A stretch of 64,000 bases of DNA from Podaxis mareebaensis (Eukaryota > Basidiomycota > Agaricomycetes > Agaricales > Agaricaceae): the NCBI GenBank assembly GCA_018524725.1, contig JAEUWP010000335.1:434001-498000 (forward strand), given 5' to 3'. Of the stretch, positions 21,504-32,329 are shown piece by piece (position 1 is the stretch's first letter; every line of letters starts with the position of its first letter). The notes under the pieces were generated by a model, which had not been told where the DNA came from, ran no database searches, and saw only the letters and a program-made list of their open reading frames with translations. The position numbers and the translations under genes are program-made.

Positions 21504-23370
21504 ATGCTTGCTGCTAGACTCATCGGTCGGCGCTTCCCCATCAAGCATTGTCGAGCCAGCTTCGCAACAGCTGCATCTGCAACCCGTCTTAACTCTGTTT
21601 CTCCACAGGATCTTGCCCATTTTGCAACCATCCTCCCACCCTCTTCCGTCCTATCCACTCTCTCTCCGGTCTCCTCACCCCCACATGAACTCGACCACTT
21701 CAATACTGACTGGATGGGTCGCTTCCGCGGCTCCTCTACAACCGTCCTCAAGCCCAAAACAACCCAACAAGTCAGCGAAATTTTGAGATGGTGCAACGAA
21801 CGGAGAATCGGTGTCGTGCCCCAAGGTGGAAATACAGGTCTTGTTGGTGGCAGCGTGCCAGTCAGGGACGAACTTATCCTTTCTCTGTCCAACATGAATA
21901 AAGTACGGGATTTCGACCCTGTTTCTGGTCAATATCATTCTTTTTCGCATACTATGAATAGTGTTCATGAGTTTTCTGTCGCAGGCATCCTCGTGGCAGA
22001 TGCTGGCTGCATTCTTCAGTCTCTGACGGATTATGTCGCTCCTCACAACCATATCATGCCCATTGACCTGGGTGCCAAGGGAAGGTACGTCGAAAGCACA
22101 CAAGTCATATGCTCCCGTGACCATCATTGCCAACGTACCGTAGCTGCCAAATAGGTGGTAATGTTTCGACCAATGCCGGTGGTCTTCGACTTCTCCGCTA
22201 TGGTTCCCTGCATGGTACTGTTCTCGGTCTTGAAGTCGTTCTGCCCGACGGCACGATTCTAGATCAACTGACTACTCTCCGAAAGGACAACACCGGTTAG
22301 CCAGCCAATTAAATCACATTTCCCGTACGGTATTTTGATCGACCGTTCGTTCTAGGTTACGACATTAAACAGCTCTTTATTGGCGCTGAAGGAACTCTGG
22401 GTATCATAACTGGTGTTTCCATCCTAACACCCCCAGCCCCACAGGCTTCCAACAATGTTATTTTAGCCCTTCCATCATTCAAGAACGTCCTTCCGCTTTA
22501 CCAAACTGTCAAGAGAGACCTTTCCGAGATCCTCTCCGCGTTTGAATTCATTGACCGTACCGCCTATGATCTTGCTGTCAAGCACGGACAAGGTCGTGCT
22601 TTGAGTGATGAAGAGATCGAAGGCGCAGAATGTTTCGTCCTCGTGGAAACTAGCGGCGGTAAACGCGAGCACGACGAAGAGGTGAATTGTTTTCCCCATT
22701 CCGCTCGCGTGATAACTGACGAGCCTACTTAAAAATAGAAACTCGCCACCCTCCTGGAGTCGCTTCTGGAAGCCGAGACACCGCTAATCAATACTGGCGT
22801 CCTGTCCCAATCGCCTGCACAGTTCTCTTCACTATGGGCGCTTCGTGAAGGTGTCACTGAGGCGGTGTCGAAGGAGGGCAAGGCCTACAAATACGATATC
22901 TCCGTTCCACTGTCATCATTCAAAGATGTCGTCGATGGCACTCGGGAACATTTGAGATCCAAAGGTCTACTCCACGACAAGGCAGTTAAACATGTTTTAG
23001 GTTACGGACATGTTGGCGATGGTACGTAACCTACTTTACTTCAGTCCCTTGTCTATTAATAATCGGGTTCCCAGGCAACCTTCACCTCAACATAGTTGCA
23101 GATTCCTACCTTCCCGAGATCCAAGCCGCGCTCGAGCCCTATATTTACGAAGTTGTTTGTAAGTGATTGTATTGCCCAGACCTGTGGCTTGCTCATGATT
23201 CCATTTCAGCGTCCTACCGCGGTTCAGTTTCCGCCGAACATGGTATCGGCTACCAGAAAACCCACGCGCTTCACTACTCCAAGGACGATGTTAGCATTGC
23301 ATTGATGAAAAAGATCAAAAACGTGTTCGACCCCAATGGGATTATGAACCCAGGAAAGGTTCTGGCGTAA
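21504..23370 (+). CDS. DLD2: D-2-hydroxyglutarate / D-lactate dehydrogenase, FAD-linked, mitochondrial
   Basis: FAD-binding oxidoreductase of the D2HGDH/Dld2 family that oxidises D-2-hydroxyglutarate or D-lactate to the keto acid, passing electrons to an acceptor. The N-terminus [20 protein letters not shown] is Arg-rich without acids, a good mitochondrial targeting sequence. The PP-loop FAD motif is [17 protein letters not shown], followed by [14 protein letters not shown] and the next exon [40 protein letters not shown], the metal-site histidines in [14 protein letters not shown], and [16 protein letters not shown] lead to the family end [13 protein letters not shown]. Several short introns interrupt it. 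D-2-hydroxyglutarate versus D-lactate preference cannot be decided from sequence. It is head to head with the CNH/GYF gene, 258 bp apart. Confidence 0.9.
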
Positions 23371-23487
23371 ATCTGTTGGCCATTGGTTACTATGTATTTA
23401 TCTACTGCAGCGCTCATCTTGCGCCAGCGTTTCCTATTGCTATTGCAGAACCTGTTCACGGTTTGATGAAAATGAGCAGTGTACAGT

Positions 23488-23538
23488 CACGTGATTTGTT
23501 GATGTAAGCCCTAACCCCGCTGCGTCGTGAAACCCTAA
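23488..23538 (+). promoter_or_regulatory. RAP1 upstream motifs: E-box and two telomere-type CCCTAA units
   Basis: The CACGTG core at 23488-23493 lies in the palindrome TCACGTGA. CCCTAA occurs at 23509-23514 and again at 23533-23538, the second within AAACCCTAA, a telobox-like sequence. They lie 82-132 bp before the RAP1 start codon. CCCTAA is the complement of the TTAGGG telomere repeat used by most filamentous fungi. Confidence 0.45.
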
Positions 23539-23619
23539 CGTGTTGTCTTACCCTCAACCTTAATCTCGGGGCTCGATTGTGTCGGCGCAAAGTAGTGTGT
23601 TGTAGTTGCCGGTGTAGCA

Positions 23620-25609
23620 ATGGTACTTGCTCTCTCCCCGTTCAACTGTCTTCAAACCTCACCGCACATACCTTCCATGCCCACAACCATGTTGTAGCCT
23701 ATTTTCCAAGATCCCAACGGCCTAGCAGTCAAGTTCTTCATCCAGAAAGATATCCCACAGGAAATCCAAGCCGAGCTATGTGAAACAATCACAGTACGTT
23801 TTTCGTTCGCCGACGTAATGCAACTCTAATCAACGATTCACCCAACACACTTTCCACTTCCAGTCCCTTGGCGGCCGTGTAGAAGTCAAAGTTCCGAGGC
23901 AAGGTTTCATCCTCGTGCAGCCTCGAACACCGGAAGAGGAACGTCTTCGTCAATGCTGGCAGTCCTCTGATAGACCGGAACGTTTTATCGTTCCGTATAC
24001 CTACGTTGAGGCCTGCAAGATAGCGGGCATGCAACTGAAACAGATTTTCATGGAAAATGGCATGCCCATTCCAATGCATATACATCCGAGCATCGCAAAT
24101 CCCAATGCTCGGAGTGCCTTGGCTTCCAGGATTCTGGTGGGTCAATCGTCCCCCCCCCCCTTTGACTTGCATTGCTGCAAAGTTCCGTACACAGTGGGCG
24201 TGCTAACAACTCTTCCTCAGCATTCTGGCGGAGATCCAGACGCCACCATGCAAGCAGCACGCGTTATCCTTGCTGATCCGAACACCGAGGTCTTCCAGCA
24301 TCTTATCAAGACCTACCAAAACACCCCTGGAAAGCATATCGAGTCATACCTCTGGGTCAAGAAATGCATAGAGAAAGGCGCACTTGTATATACACCTGTC
24401 GTATACAAAAATCCTGGTGGCCGTCGGCCTGGCGAAGAGTACGTGCTGCCTTCCACATTTCTGCATACACGTGATTTTTGACAATTAACGCCCCACCCAT
24501 TCAGACGAACCCAGTTTACAGAAGAAGATGAGGAACATCTGTGTCAGTGGATAGCACAGAAAATTCCGTACAAAGAGACAGGAGGTCGAACCGGGAATAG
24601 ACTATATCAGCAGCTATGTGAACAGGTATGCTAGGCTCTCACCCGCGCATTTCATCACCCCGACTCCAAATTTCAGACAGACCCAGAATACAGCTGGGTC
24701 TCACGACATACCTGGCAATCCTGGCGTGAACGATACAAGAAGAATGCCTCTCGCCTCGACGTCATGATTGCCCGTATCGTAGACCAGAAACGCCCTGCTC
24801 AAGGACAACAAGGTCAATATGGCTACGTCCGACAACCCGAAGAGAAACCTAAACGCCCGCGCAAGAAACGCGGGAAGAATGGCGAGCCAGACGAGAACGG
24901 TGACGAAGGGGCTACAAACAATGGTGTTGAGGACTTGGCTCAACTACCAGTTATGCCTATGCCAGCAGTACATCCTATCCAGCCGATGATGGATTTGGCT
25001 CCTCCACCCCCAGCTGCACCTCCTCAGTTCCAGAATATCCAAACATCGCAGGGTTACCATCCTATCATTCCCTCCCATGCTCCTCTTCCCTTGCCACCTG
25101 CGACAGCGCCCACGCCGGCTAGCAAGAGTCCGGTGGAGGAAGAAATGGAGGATAACGAAGAGAGTGAATGGCCTGTGCGAGTGGGAAATGCGCCCCCTCC
25201 AACTTGGGCAAAACGAAAAGCAGATGAAGAACTGGAAGATGACAACTCCAGCAAACGACAGAAACCAAAGTGAGATCTCGTTCAGCAACACTTCCATGTA
25301 CATATCTGACATTTAACAATTCTTAGTGATAATGGTATGTCGGAGATGGTGGCTTCCATAAACATTACACACTCGCCACAGCCGCCTCAACCTCCGACTC
25401 CAACGTTTAACACTTCTGCTCTTGTCGCGCTGGCCAGTATGCACGTTATCGATCAGAGTCTACGGGAAATAGCCAAGGACTATCGCTTCACTCTCGAAGA
25501 AGTCCAGGAATATTACGACAAGTGCGGAGAGATGAGTCGCACAAGACGACGGTTTCAGAGGATGCGCGAATTCCTCACTGAGAAATTCACCAATGACAAC
25601 GAAGATTAA
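23620..25609 (+). CDS. RAP1: Telomere protein RAP1 (BRCT plus Myb-type domain)
   Basis: Shelterin component that protects telomeres and regulates their length and silencing. Exons 23620-23622, 23698-23793, 23864-24136, 24221-24438, 24505-24625, 24677-25269 and 25327-25609 give 528 aa. The first coding exon is just the ATG; removing the next intron yields MPIFQDPNGLAVKFFIQKD, whereas without splicing the frame meets TAG. The N-terminal 70 residues form a BRCT-like unit. The RAP1 Myb domain is RTQFTEEDEEHLCQWIAQKI through TWQSWRERYKKN. A basic stretch KPKRPRKKRGKNGE may be a nuclear signal. Near the C-terminus REIAKDYRFTLEEVQEYY and MSRTRRRFQRMREFL resemble a conserved helical segment of fungal RAP1 proteins. 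One Myb-like domain suggests the human/fission yeast type, recruited through another telomere protein, rather than the direct DNA binder of budding yeast. Confidence 0.88.
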
Positions 25610-25782
25610 GAACTATTGTAATCGTGATTAGCCTATTCTCGCTTGGCTCTTCAAGACTAGACAAGTGTCTAGCCTTTTATGTGTGCTGCCCTATGTCTAG
25701 TTTTGTCCATAACACATACCCGTATCGCCCTATTGTATTATAGTAATTTCTCGATGTCCCGATATGAATACGCATAGTCTTA

Positions 25783-27361
25783 CTACGGGATATCGTACTC
25801 TGTGAGCAGCTTGTAGTCGGCCGCTCGAACGGGGGCCGAAGGACTGTCAAATGGTTTACGTCTCCTGAAGATCTGGTGGTCAGAGTAAACGCACTCATGT
25901 CAATGCCCAAAACGTACTTTTCGCCAGCCGCAGCTGAAGGGAAGGACCCGAAGAGGTCGGGATGTTTGGGCAAAGGTGACTCACTGAAACAGACGTCAGT
26001 AATCACATCAACGATATCCAAGGGATGTCGAAACAGGATAAAAACTGACGTGAAGTATGGGTGCTGTAATGCTTCCTCTGCAGTTATCCTCTGTTCCGGA
26101 TCATATGTCAAAAGCGACATCATCAGATCAATCCCGGCCGTTGATAGATGCGGGAACTTGGATCGGAAAGCCGGGGGCTGGGGTGATGGGAGGGTGATGG
26201 TTTTGGCATTTGGCAGGTTGAAGTAGTCCGGCCAGGAGTTCTTAGTAGGTGGACCGAGGAGTTTAAAGATCATGGAAAGGAGCTCGAGTTCGCCCTTGGC
26301 TTGGAAAAGGGGTTCTTTGAAGAGAAGCTCAGCAAAGATGCACCCAACGGACCACATGTCAACAGCAGTTGAGTAGGTTTTGGCCCCCAGTAAGATTTCA
26401 GGAGCCCTGTCGAGAAAGATTTAGCCAGGGATGATGGGCGCTTAGTCGAGGAGAGACTGACCGGTACCACAGAGTTACCACGAGCTGGGTCATCCCACCT
26501 ACACCTACTGGGTCTCCGAATCTGCGAGCCAAGCCAAAATCTGCAACTTTGATGGTTCCACGATTATTCATGAGTAGATTGCTGGTTTTTAGATCACGGT
26601 GAAGTATCCAGTTTGAATGACAATGGTGAACTGCGGACAATAACTGCAGCATAAGGGTCTTGACCTCGGATTGCAAAAATGGCGACGGCATATTTGTGAG
26701 CAGTGTTTTGAGATCATGCTCAATGAAGTCCATCACCACGAACACCCTTGGTAGTAAGTACCGTCCAGATAATTTCCAAGTGCATATGGTCCGCAGGAGA
26801 ACAGAGTATATTGAAGCAGAATATGTGATTACAATCGTGCTTAAACAAGAAAAGGTTCGACACGCACTGTGTCAAAGTGTCACCAACGACAACTTCCCGG
26901 ATTCGCACAACATTCTCGTGACGACAGGTCATGAGGGCATAGATCTCGCGCAACGCCGTAATCGGGAACCCGTTCTTCTCTTCGTCAAGTTTGAGCTTTT
27001 TCAAAGCGACAATGTCTCCAGTTTGTTTGTCTCTTGCGCGGAATACAACCCCGTAAGAACCCTCTTCAATCTGGTTCAGCCGTTCATAAGAGTAGACTGA
27101 TCGGGAAGACTGAAGTGCTGGATGTTGTGTACGAGGTGGCACGTAAACGCTGTGGGTAAGATGTGCAGGCGGTGGCGGGGAGGGTGGGGGAGATGAAGAT
27201 TTTCGTTCAGATTGTGGAAGAGAGGGCTTATGCTTCGCGCGTTTTTTCGGAATATGAATTTGAGTGGGAGCGCTGAGGTCCTCTGTATCACCATCCTCGT
27301 CCCATTTTGACCGCTTCCGGGAAGGAGTAGATGAGCCCTGGCTGTTGAGTTCCGTCGACAT
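25783..27361 (-). CDS. CDK11: Cyclin-dependent kinase, CDK11 (PITSLRE)-type
   Basis: Ser/Thr kinase of the CDK10/CDK11 group that acts with cyclin L in transcription and splicing. The basic N-terminal region (SRKRSKWDEDGD, IPKKRAKHKP) suggests nuclear location. Kinase motifs in order: glycine loop EEGSYGVVFRA, VALKKLKLDEEK with the catalytic lysine, cyclin-binding helix PITALREI, HRDLKTSNLL catalytic loop, DFGLARRFG activation segment, WYR at the APE region, and VDMWSVGCIFAEL. The helix reads PITALREI where metazoan CDK11 has PITSLREI. The last exon encodes RRKPFDSPSAPVRAADYKLL and ends TEYDIP, stop at 25783. Introns interrupt the kinase domain at about 26740-26860, 26405-26470 and 25855-25990. 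An in-frame ATG at 27376 could add five residues. Confidence 0.9.
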
Positions 27362-27433
27362 GGTGGAAGTGATCAACTCTCAGTGCTCAACGTTTTCTTA
27401 ACGTCACAATCACGTGTTGGAGCTATAAATACA

Positions 27434-29029
27434 TTACGGTGCTCCTGTACCTCTAACCACCTCGTCTAAGCATTTGATCAAATGCTCCTTCGTCTGTCCA
27501 GTATCCCATGACCCAAGTAGTTCTGACACAGGTTTCCCCTTGATGAAAGGGCTGACACAAACTTTTGCCATAGAGACAAAGAGATCTTCGAGAATCCATG
27601 TCAAGCGTGGCCCAGTAAGCTCAATCGCGGGCTCTGCGTTAACCTCCAGAATTTTAAGTTGGAAGGGTAGCACCTCTGATGGCACATGTTCCACGAGAAA
27701 GTCCACACCATATAGCTCGAAAGCATTCTCAAGTGGCTGGGATAAGAACGTCAGCCCAGCTGGAGTGAGAAGTTAAATGATTTCATTCACCTGGAAATGA
27801 ACGGGAGTTTCTAAGGCGGCACGAAATGTTTGAGCAAGAACTTCTGACATTTGCTGTAAAATATTCCGTCTGTCGTTTTCGGTAAAAACTCCAATGGGCT
27901 CAGCACTCCTCCCTTGAAGAATGTGGCAGCCTACGAGTTCGTCAAGCAACCTTACGCCCTCTTCGCCGCGACTTGTTTGCAGCGAAGTATTTGTGAGGTG
28001 GGCTTGAAGATCTGTTGGATATAGTCCCTCTCCACTCGCCTCGTCAGTTCCTGGCCTTGAATAAGGCACTGAGCAGAACAGGGCCAAGATACGATCATAG
28101 AGGTAGACCTGTAAGGCCCCAGAAGCAACGGAGTACGCCCTCAAATGGAACTAGGGTCGAATCTCAGGAACTTGCACCAACAACGAAGAGAAGAGCGGAG
28201 CAAGCTGACTTTGTGTCCCTGGAGCTGAAGATTTGGGGGACGAGGCCCGCCATGAAGTGGTATTTCGCGTGGATCAAGAAGCAACGGTGATAATACGTAT
28301 TCCTAAAATAAGAAGGCTGGAATGAGGATATGAATGTGGACCAGAACGACTTCATTTCCACCTGAATGACGAAATGGCGAAGTTGGGACGTTACGACGGC
28401 TGTCCTAGATGTAACGGCGTCTTCATCTCCAGAATTAGAGCCATCTTCGTCCTCTGAGTCCGACAATTCAAATTCCTCAAAGATTTGTTGGAGAGCTTCT
28501 TTGGTGTTAAAGAGCCGGATTCCCATGCCGCGGTCAGCCATACCACTATGGGAGCCTTCATCAATAGAAGAGACTAGAGAGCAACTATGAAGCTCACGAA
28601 CGGCTTCAGTATCCACCACTTTTCTGGTTCATTGTCTAAAATGTCGCTGAGCTCGTACAGATCATCGGCCCATTTTTCATCGAGCTCGTCCGCAAAAGCA
28701 AGATCAAGATCGTATGTTCGAGGTGACGTTGTTTTGAGGATGGAACACGGGTTTTTGGTGAGGTACGAGTGTATAGAATGAGCAAGGTAGTGTTTTCTGA
28801 TGAGCGCTTTCCGAAATGTATAACTGGAAGCCAGGACAGATTCTCGACGGAAGTGCGTGAGCTCGTGATCGATATCGTCGTAAGTAGACCACTGGAGTAG
28901 GCGATCATATTTATTGTCGCTGAGAACAGTGATTACTTCTGGCTTTTGGTCGAGCTTTTCAAGGGCATTGAGCACCAAGCGGTTAGTGAGAGGTGCAGAC
29001 GGCCAGGAGACGAGGGCAGTGGTGATCAT
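27434..29029 (-). CDS. Tubulin-tyrosine ligase family protein
   Basis: TTL-domain protein of the ATP-grasp fold. Relatives add amino acids to tubulin tails; the yeast relative Pby1 is associated with P-bodies. The start MITTALVSWPSAPLTNRLVL is placed at 29029. The N-terminal part includes SSYTFRKALIRKHYLAHSIH, typical of fungal TTL proteins. The ATP-grasp region begins WWILKP and GMADRGMGIRLFNTKEAL, interrupted by introns, followed by an acidic loop (SDSEDEDGSNSGDEDA). HFVIQEYV, HLRAYCVASGALQVYLYDR and LTNTSLQ are family motifs. The C-terminal exon contains GVDFLVEHV and LKILEVNAEPAIELTG, including the metal-binding E-x-N. Core residues look intact, so it is probably active, but tubulin need not be the substrate. 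It is divergent from MMM1. Confidence 0.87.
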
Positions 29030-29180
29030 CGAGGAAAGAGGCGTTATCTGGTGTGACAAGGGACAGTGGATGCACGTGACGTGACGGAAGCGGGGCATGG
29101 AGAATTCTGTGATTCTAGGCGTGCAGCATTGCAGATGTCCCATTGATTCCTCCGCAACCCCCGTATGTTCCTCGTCGACC
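29030..29180. promoter_or_regulatory. Compact divergent promoter, TTL-family gene and MMM1
   Basis: The start codons are 151 bp apart. CACGTG at 29073-29078 is followed at once by ACGTGACG, giving two overlapping half-sites. It is likely a shared element for both genes. Confidence 0.4.
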
Positions 29181-30313
29181 ATGTCCAACAACTACCTCTT
29201 CACCTTCCGTCCTACCTTTACACAGGGCCTCATCCTCGGCCAGCTCTCCATCCTTATTCTTGTAGGCCTCGTACTTCGCTATCTATTTCTGGATTCGACC
29301 CAATATCCATTCGAGACTTCCTCCTATCACCCAAGGGTTGACAATGATCTGCTGGTCCGAAAACGCAAGTTGGATGCCGCTCAAGAGGAGGAGAAGGTAG
29401 CTGTCGACCAGGACCAGGACACCGAGTCTGCAGAGTGGTTTAACGTGTTGCTGAAACAAGTAAATACCTCACCCCTGTTCAGGAAAACGTCGTTCAAACC
29501 CCTTCTTCGAAGGTCGCGGATATATATCGACTCAAACTCCGAGACGACCTGCTAGGTATCGAAGGGGACGAGGTTGCCCGGAGAAAGATCGAACAGTTTG
29601 CAAACAAGATTCGTCCACCGGGTTTCCTGGTCAGTGTCGTGCTCCAGCTTCCGTTCCCTCGTGCTCAACACCACTACCTCAGGACGACGTCAAGATACAC
29701 TCTGTAGATCTAGGTGTCTCAGCACCACGTTTACTCAACGCCCGCCATAAGCCGCAAAACAAGGACGGTCAACTGGTGTGTACTGTGATATCCAGGCAGA
29801 ACGGTCTCACAAACTCGTTGCATGGTAGGAGATTGAGTTTGATGCAACATACACTGATACCATTTCACTTTCTCTCTCTACCTCCTACCTATTCAATTAC
29901 CCTATGGCCTCCTTCGCACGACTACCCATATCTCTCACCATATCACTATCTCAATTCAAGTCCTCCGTAAGCAGCCATGTGGTTTCTCTGTCGCCTCGCA
30001 ACGGGTTTAACCTCGGTCATTCTTATTCCTCTAGATATCAGTAATCCCACCCTCTCCCAATTCGCACCCGCCAGCTCTGACACTCAGCATATCCCCTAAT
30101 TTTGTCCTCGACCTGACAACAACGTCGCTAATGGGCAGTCGGGCCAAGCTAGCTAATGTGCCGAAACTCCACGAACTTATCCAACATCAAGTCCGTCGTG
30201 TACTCGCCGCTCGGGCAACATGGAAGGTCGTGCTTCCGGGACTAGCAAACGTCGCCGAAGTACGAGAAAAGATTAAAAAGGATTACGAGGAAGACACTGC
30301 GTCATCGTGGTAG
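29181..30313 (+). CDS. MMM1: ERMES tether subunit MMM1 (SMP domain)
   Basis: ER membrane subunit of the ER-mitochondria encounter structure, which transfers phospholipids between the two organelles. Exons 29181-29459, 29513-29629, 29683-29775, 29829-29966 and 30035-30313 give 301 aa. The luminal N-terminus FTFRPTFTQGLILGQL leads into a single membrane span (LSILILVGLVLRYLFL). The cytosolic SMP domain begins at EWFNVLLKQ and includes KIHSVDLGVSAPRLLNAR, EIEFDATYTDTISLSLSTSY and FNYPMASFARLPISLTISLS. LTTTSLMGSRAKLANVPKLH and HELIQHQVRRVLAARATWKV are the conserved C-terminal helices. All segments follow the MMM1 family closely. No other ERMES subunit is in the window. Confidence 0.94.
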
Positions 30314-30531
30314 ACTATATCTCGTCCGCATTTCCTCCACTTCCTGATATTCCCCGCTCCCCCGTCATTCCCCTCCTGACGCATTGACTTATTCGACTTG
30401 CTTTCGACTAGTATTTAATTTCGAGCGACTGGATTTCAGCTGCTCTTGTAATTTGCTCACCGGATTCTCATTCGTGGCTTCAACTGCTGTATTTACGCAC
30501 TCTATCTACCTATAGGCGTGACAAGGAGACG

Positions 30532-31351
30532 TTAGATCCCTAGTTTATCTAGCCAGTTTTGGATGTCGTTGAAGGCTTGTTGCCCCTCCAAATCGTGGAC
30601 AGTCAACTTGTCGACCTCTGGCTCACGAACGAGTCGGTTAGACCCTTCGAGAATCTTCATGCGCTCCGGGGTAGCCATAACAGCGATCGGAAAATAAGGC
30701 TCGAAATCGAATTCAGTGAGCGTATTCGGAAGCATAGGCGACCCATCTTGCCCGTGAGCGCCTTCCAACTCTACGTTATCCGCAGGAGGCGAGATGAGGA
30801 CAAGGCCGGACGCGGGGTTTGAGGAAATGTATGTCTGGGCGATGAGACATCCTGCCGACCGAGCGAAGACGACAGGCGGAAATGGAATCATGCACAAACG
30901 GACTGCGGAGCGCAGTTCTGAGAACAGTGTCACACCAAGCATATACATCGTTATGGCAGGTTTCTTGAGGACAAATGGGAGGACGAACCGTCTTCAAACC
31001 ATTTCATCATAGATAGCGAGTCGCGTCGTGTCTGAGGATCAGGGAGCGCAAGGTCCGTTTGTAAACACGTAAATCCTTTCTCTGCAAGCATAGACGAAAG
31101 CGACGTCATTCTGCGACAGTAGTATTACTACTTGAAAGGAGTCCGACAAGAGAGGGTATCATTTACCCTTTGTCGGAATCAGCATCCCAGGCTTTCGCGG
31201 AGACGAATACAAGTGGGGTTGGACATTCTCTCGGGGCAGATTTTGGGGGTGCACGGAGGAGAAAGGAGGATTTATAGCGGATAGGGTTTTGTTTTGCAAT
31301 TGGATGTTGTGCGAATGTGCTTCGCCAGGAGCTGGCGAGGGAATGGAACAT
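30532..31351 (-). CDS. Alpha/beta hydrolase-fold protein
   Basis: The N-terminus MFHSLASSWRSTFAQHPIAK is basic and Ser-rich, consistent with a mitochondrial presequence. The exon then gives TPLVFVSAKAWDADSDKG, an intron, MTSLSSMLAEKGFTCLQTDL, SMMKWFEDE, and after another intron LRSAVRLCMIPFPPVVFARS. The nucleophile elbow reads ARSAG instead of G-x-S-x-G, so the serine is present but the first glycine is replaced by alanine. The strand SGLVLISPP follows. EGQQAFNDIQNWLDKLGI forms the end. It is about 230 residues and resembles small fungal serine hydrolases; substrate and catalytic status are unknown. The start at 31351 lies 122 bp from the divergent RPB8 start. Confidence 0.75.
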
Positions 31352-31473
31352 AGTACAGACTTGTCATCAGCGTGACCCATATGGACTTGACTTTTTGATC
31401 TTATCCACTACCACTCTCAGCACCCGCTGGGGCCGCTTCATCACCTTGCACTCGTACCAGAAAAGCCGAAAAT

Positions 31474-32126
31474 ATGGCAAACACGTCTTCGAACATTGTC
31501 TTTGACGACATCTTCACTATCAATGCCATAGATAAGGAGGGCAAGAAATTTGATCGAGGTTTGTCCTCGATTGATGTACAGCGTCTCAACCAATCGTTCA
31601 CCTTCAGTTGCTTAAAGTGTCTCGTCTATACGCCCACTCGAAGAACTATGACATGGACCTCACTCTCGATTACAATGTTGAGCTATTCCCGCTCCAAAAT
31701 GACCAGAGCTTCGCGCTCGCCCTTGCTTCTTCGCTCGATCGCGAGGGAGCACCGCCAACAGCCGCCGATGCTGACGAAGAAGGCGACAAGGACCGTCACA
31801 AGTGGAGGCCAGATGGGAAAGGAAGACATGGCCTGGAAGATGATTACGACTATGTGATGTACGGCAAGGTCAGTATTATCTACTTCTTGATCGCTTCCAG
31901 GTTGCCACATTCATTTGTTGTTTCTTCTAGGTTTACAAGTTTGACAGTGGAACCGCAGAAATTGTGTATGTGACGCCCATCGTTACCCTTCCAGTCCCTA
32001 TCTGACAATTCTTGAAGCACGGCTTATGCTTCCTTCGGCGGCCTTCTCATGTCATTGACGGGGTCTTTCCGCCATATGACTAGCATCGTGCTCGGCGACC
32101 CCATCTATCTGCTAATACGGAAATAG
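31474..32126 (+). CDS. RPB8: RNA polymerases I, II and III shared subunit RPB8 (RPABC3)
   Basis: Core subunit shared by all three nuclear RNA polymerases; an OB-fold protein. Exons 31474-31558, 31618-31868, 31931-31965 and 32018-32126 give 159 aa, near the usual 145-150. Motifs: FDDIFTINAIDKEGKKFDRV, SRLYAHSKNYDMDLTLDYNV (the family LY..S.....DL.LD.N segment), DYVMYGKVYKFD, then TAYASFGGLLMSLTG and the C-terminal HMTSIVLGDPIYLLIRK. The loop after LASSLDREG is longer and more charged (PTAADADEEGDKDRHKWRPD) than in animals. The phase is consistent at all three introns. Confidence 0.94.
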
Positions 32127-32329
32127 ATTCATCAAATGTCTGCAAGACATACCAGGCGCAGCTGTCTCTTTCCGCTATCTTCACGATGTCGTCCCAAAGG
32201 GATGTGCATTAGCTTTCCGTTGACGTTACTAGGGTAAATCTATCCTATCATCCTAATGATACACCTCGGACTGGCCGAGTAGATAGAGAGCATATATAGT
32301 CGTGATATGAGGCACGTCACGGAGGGAGA

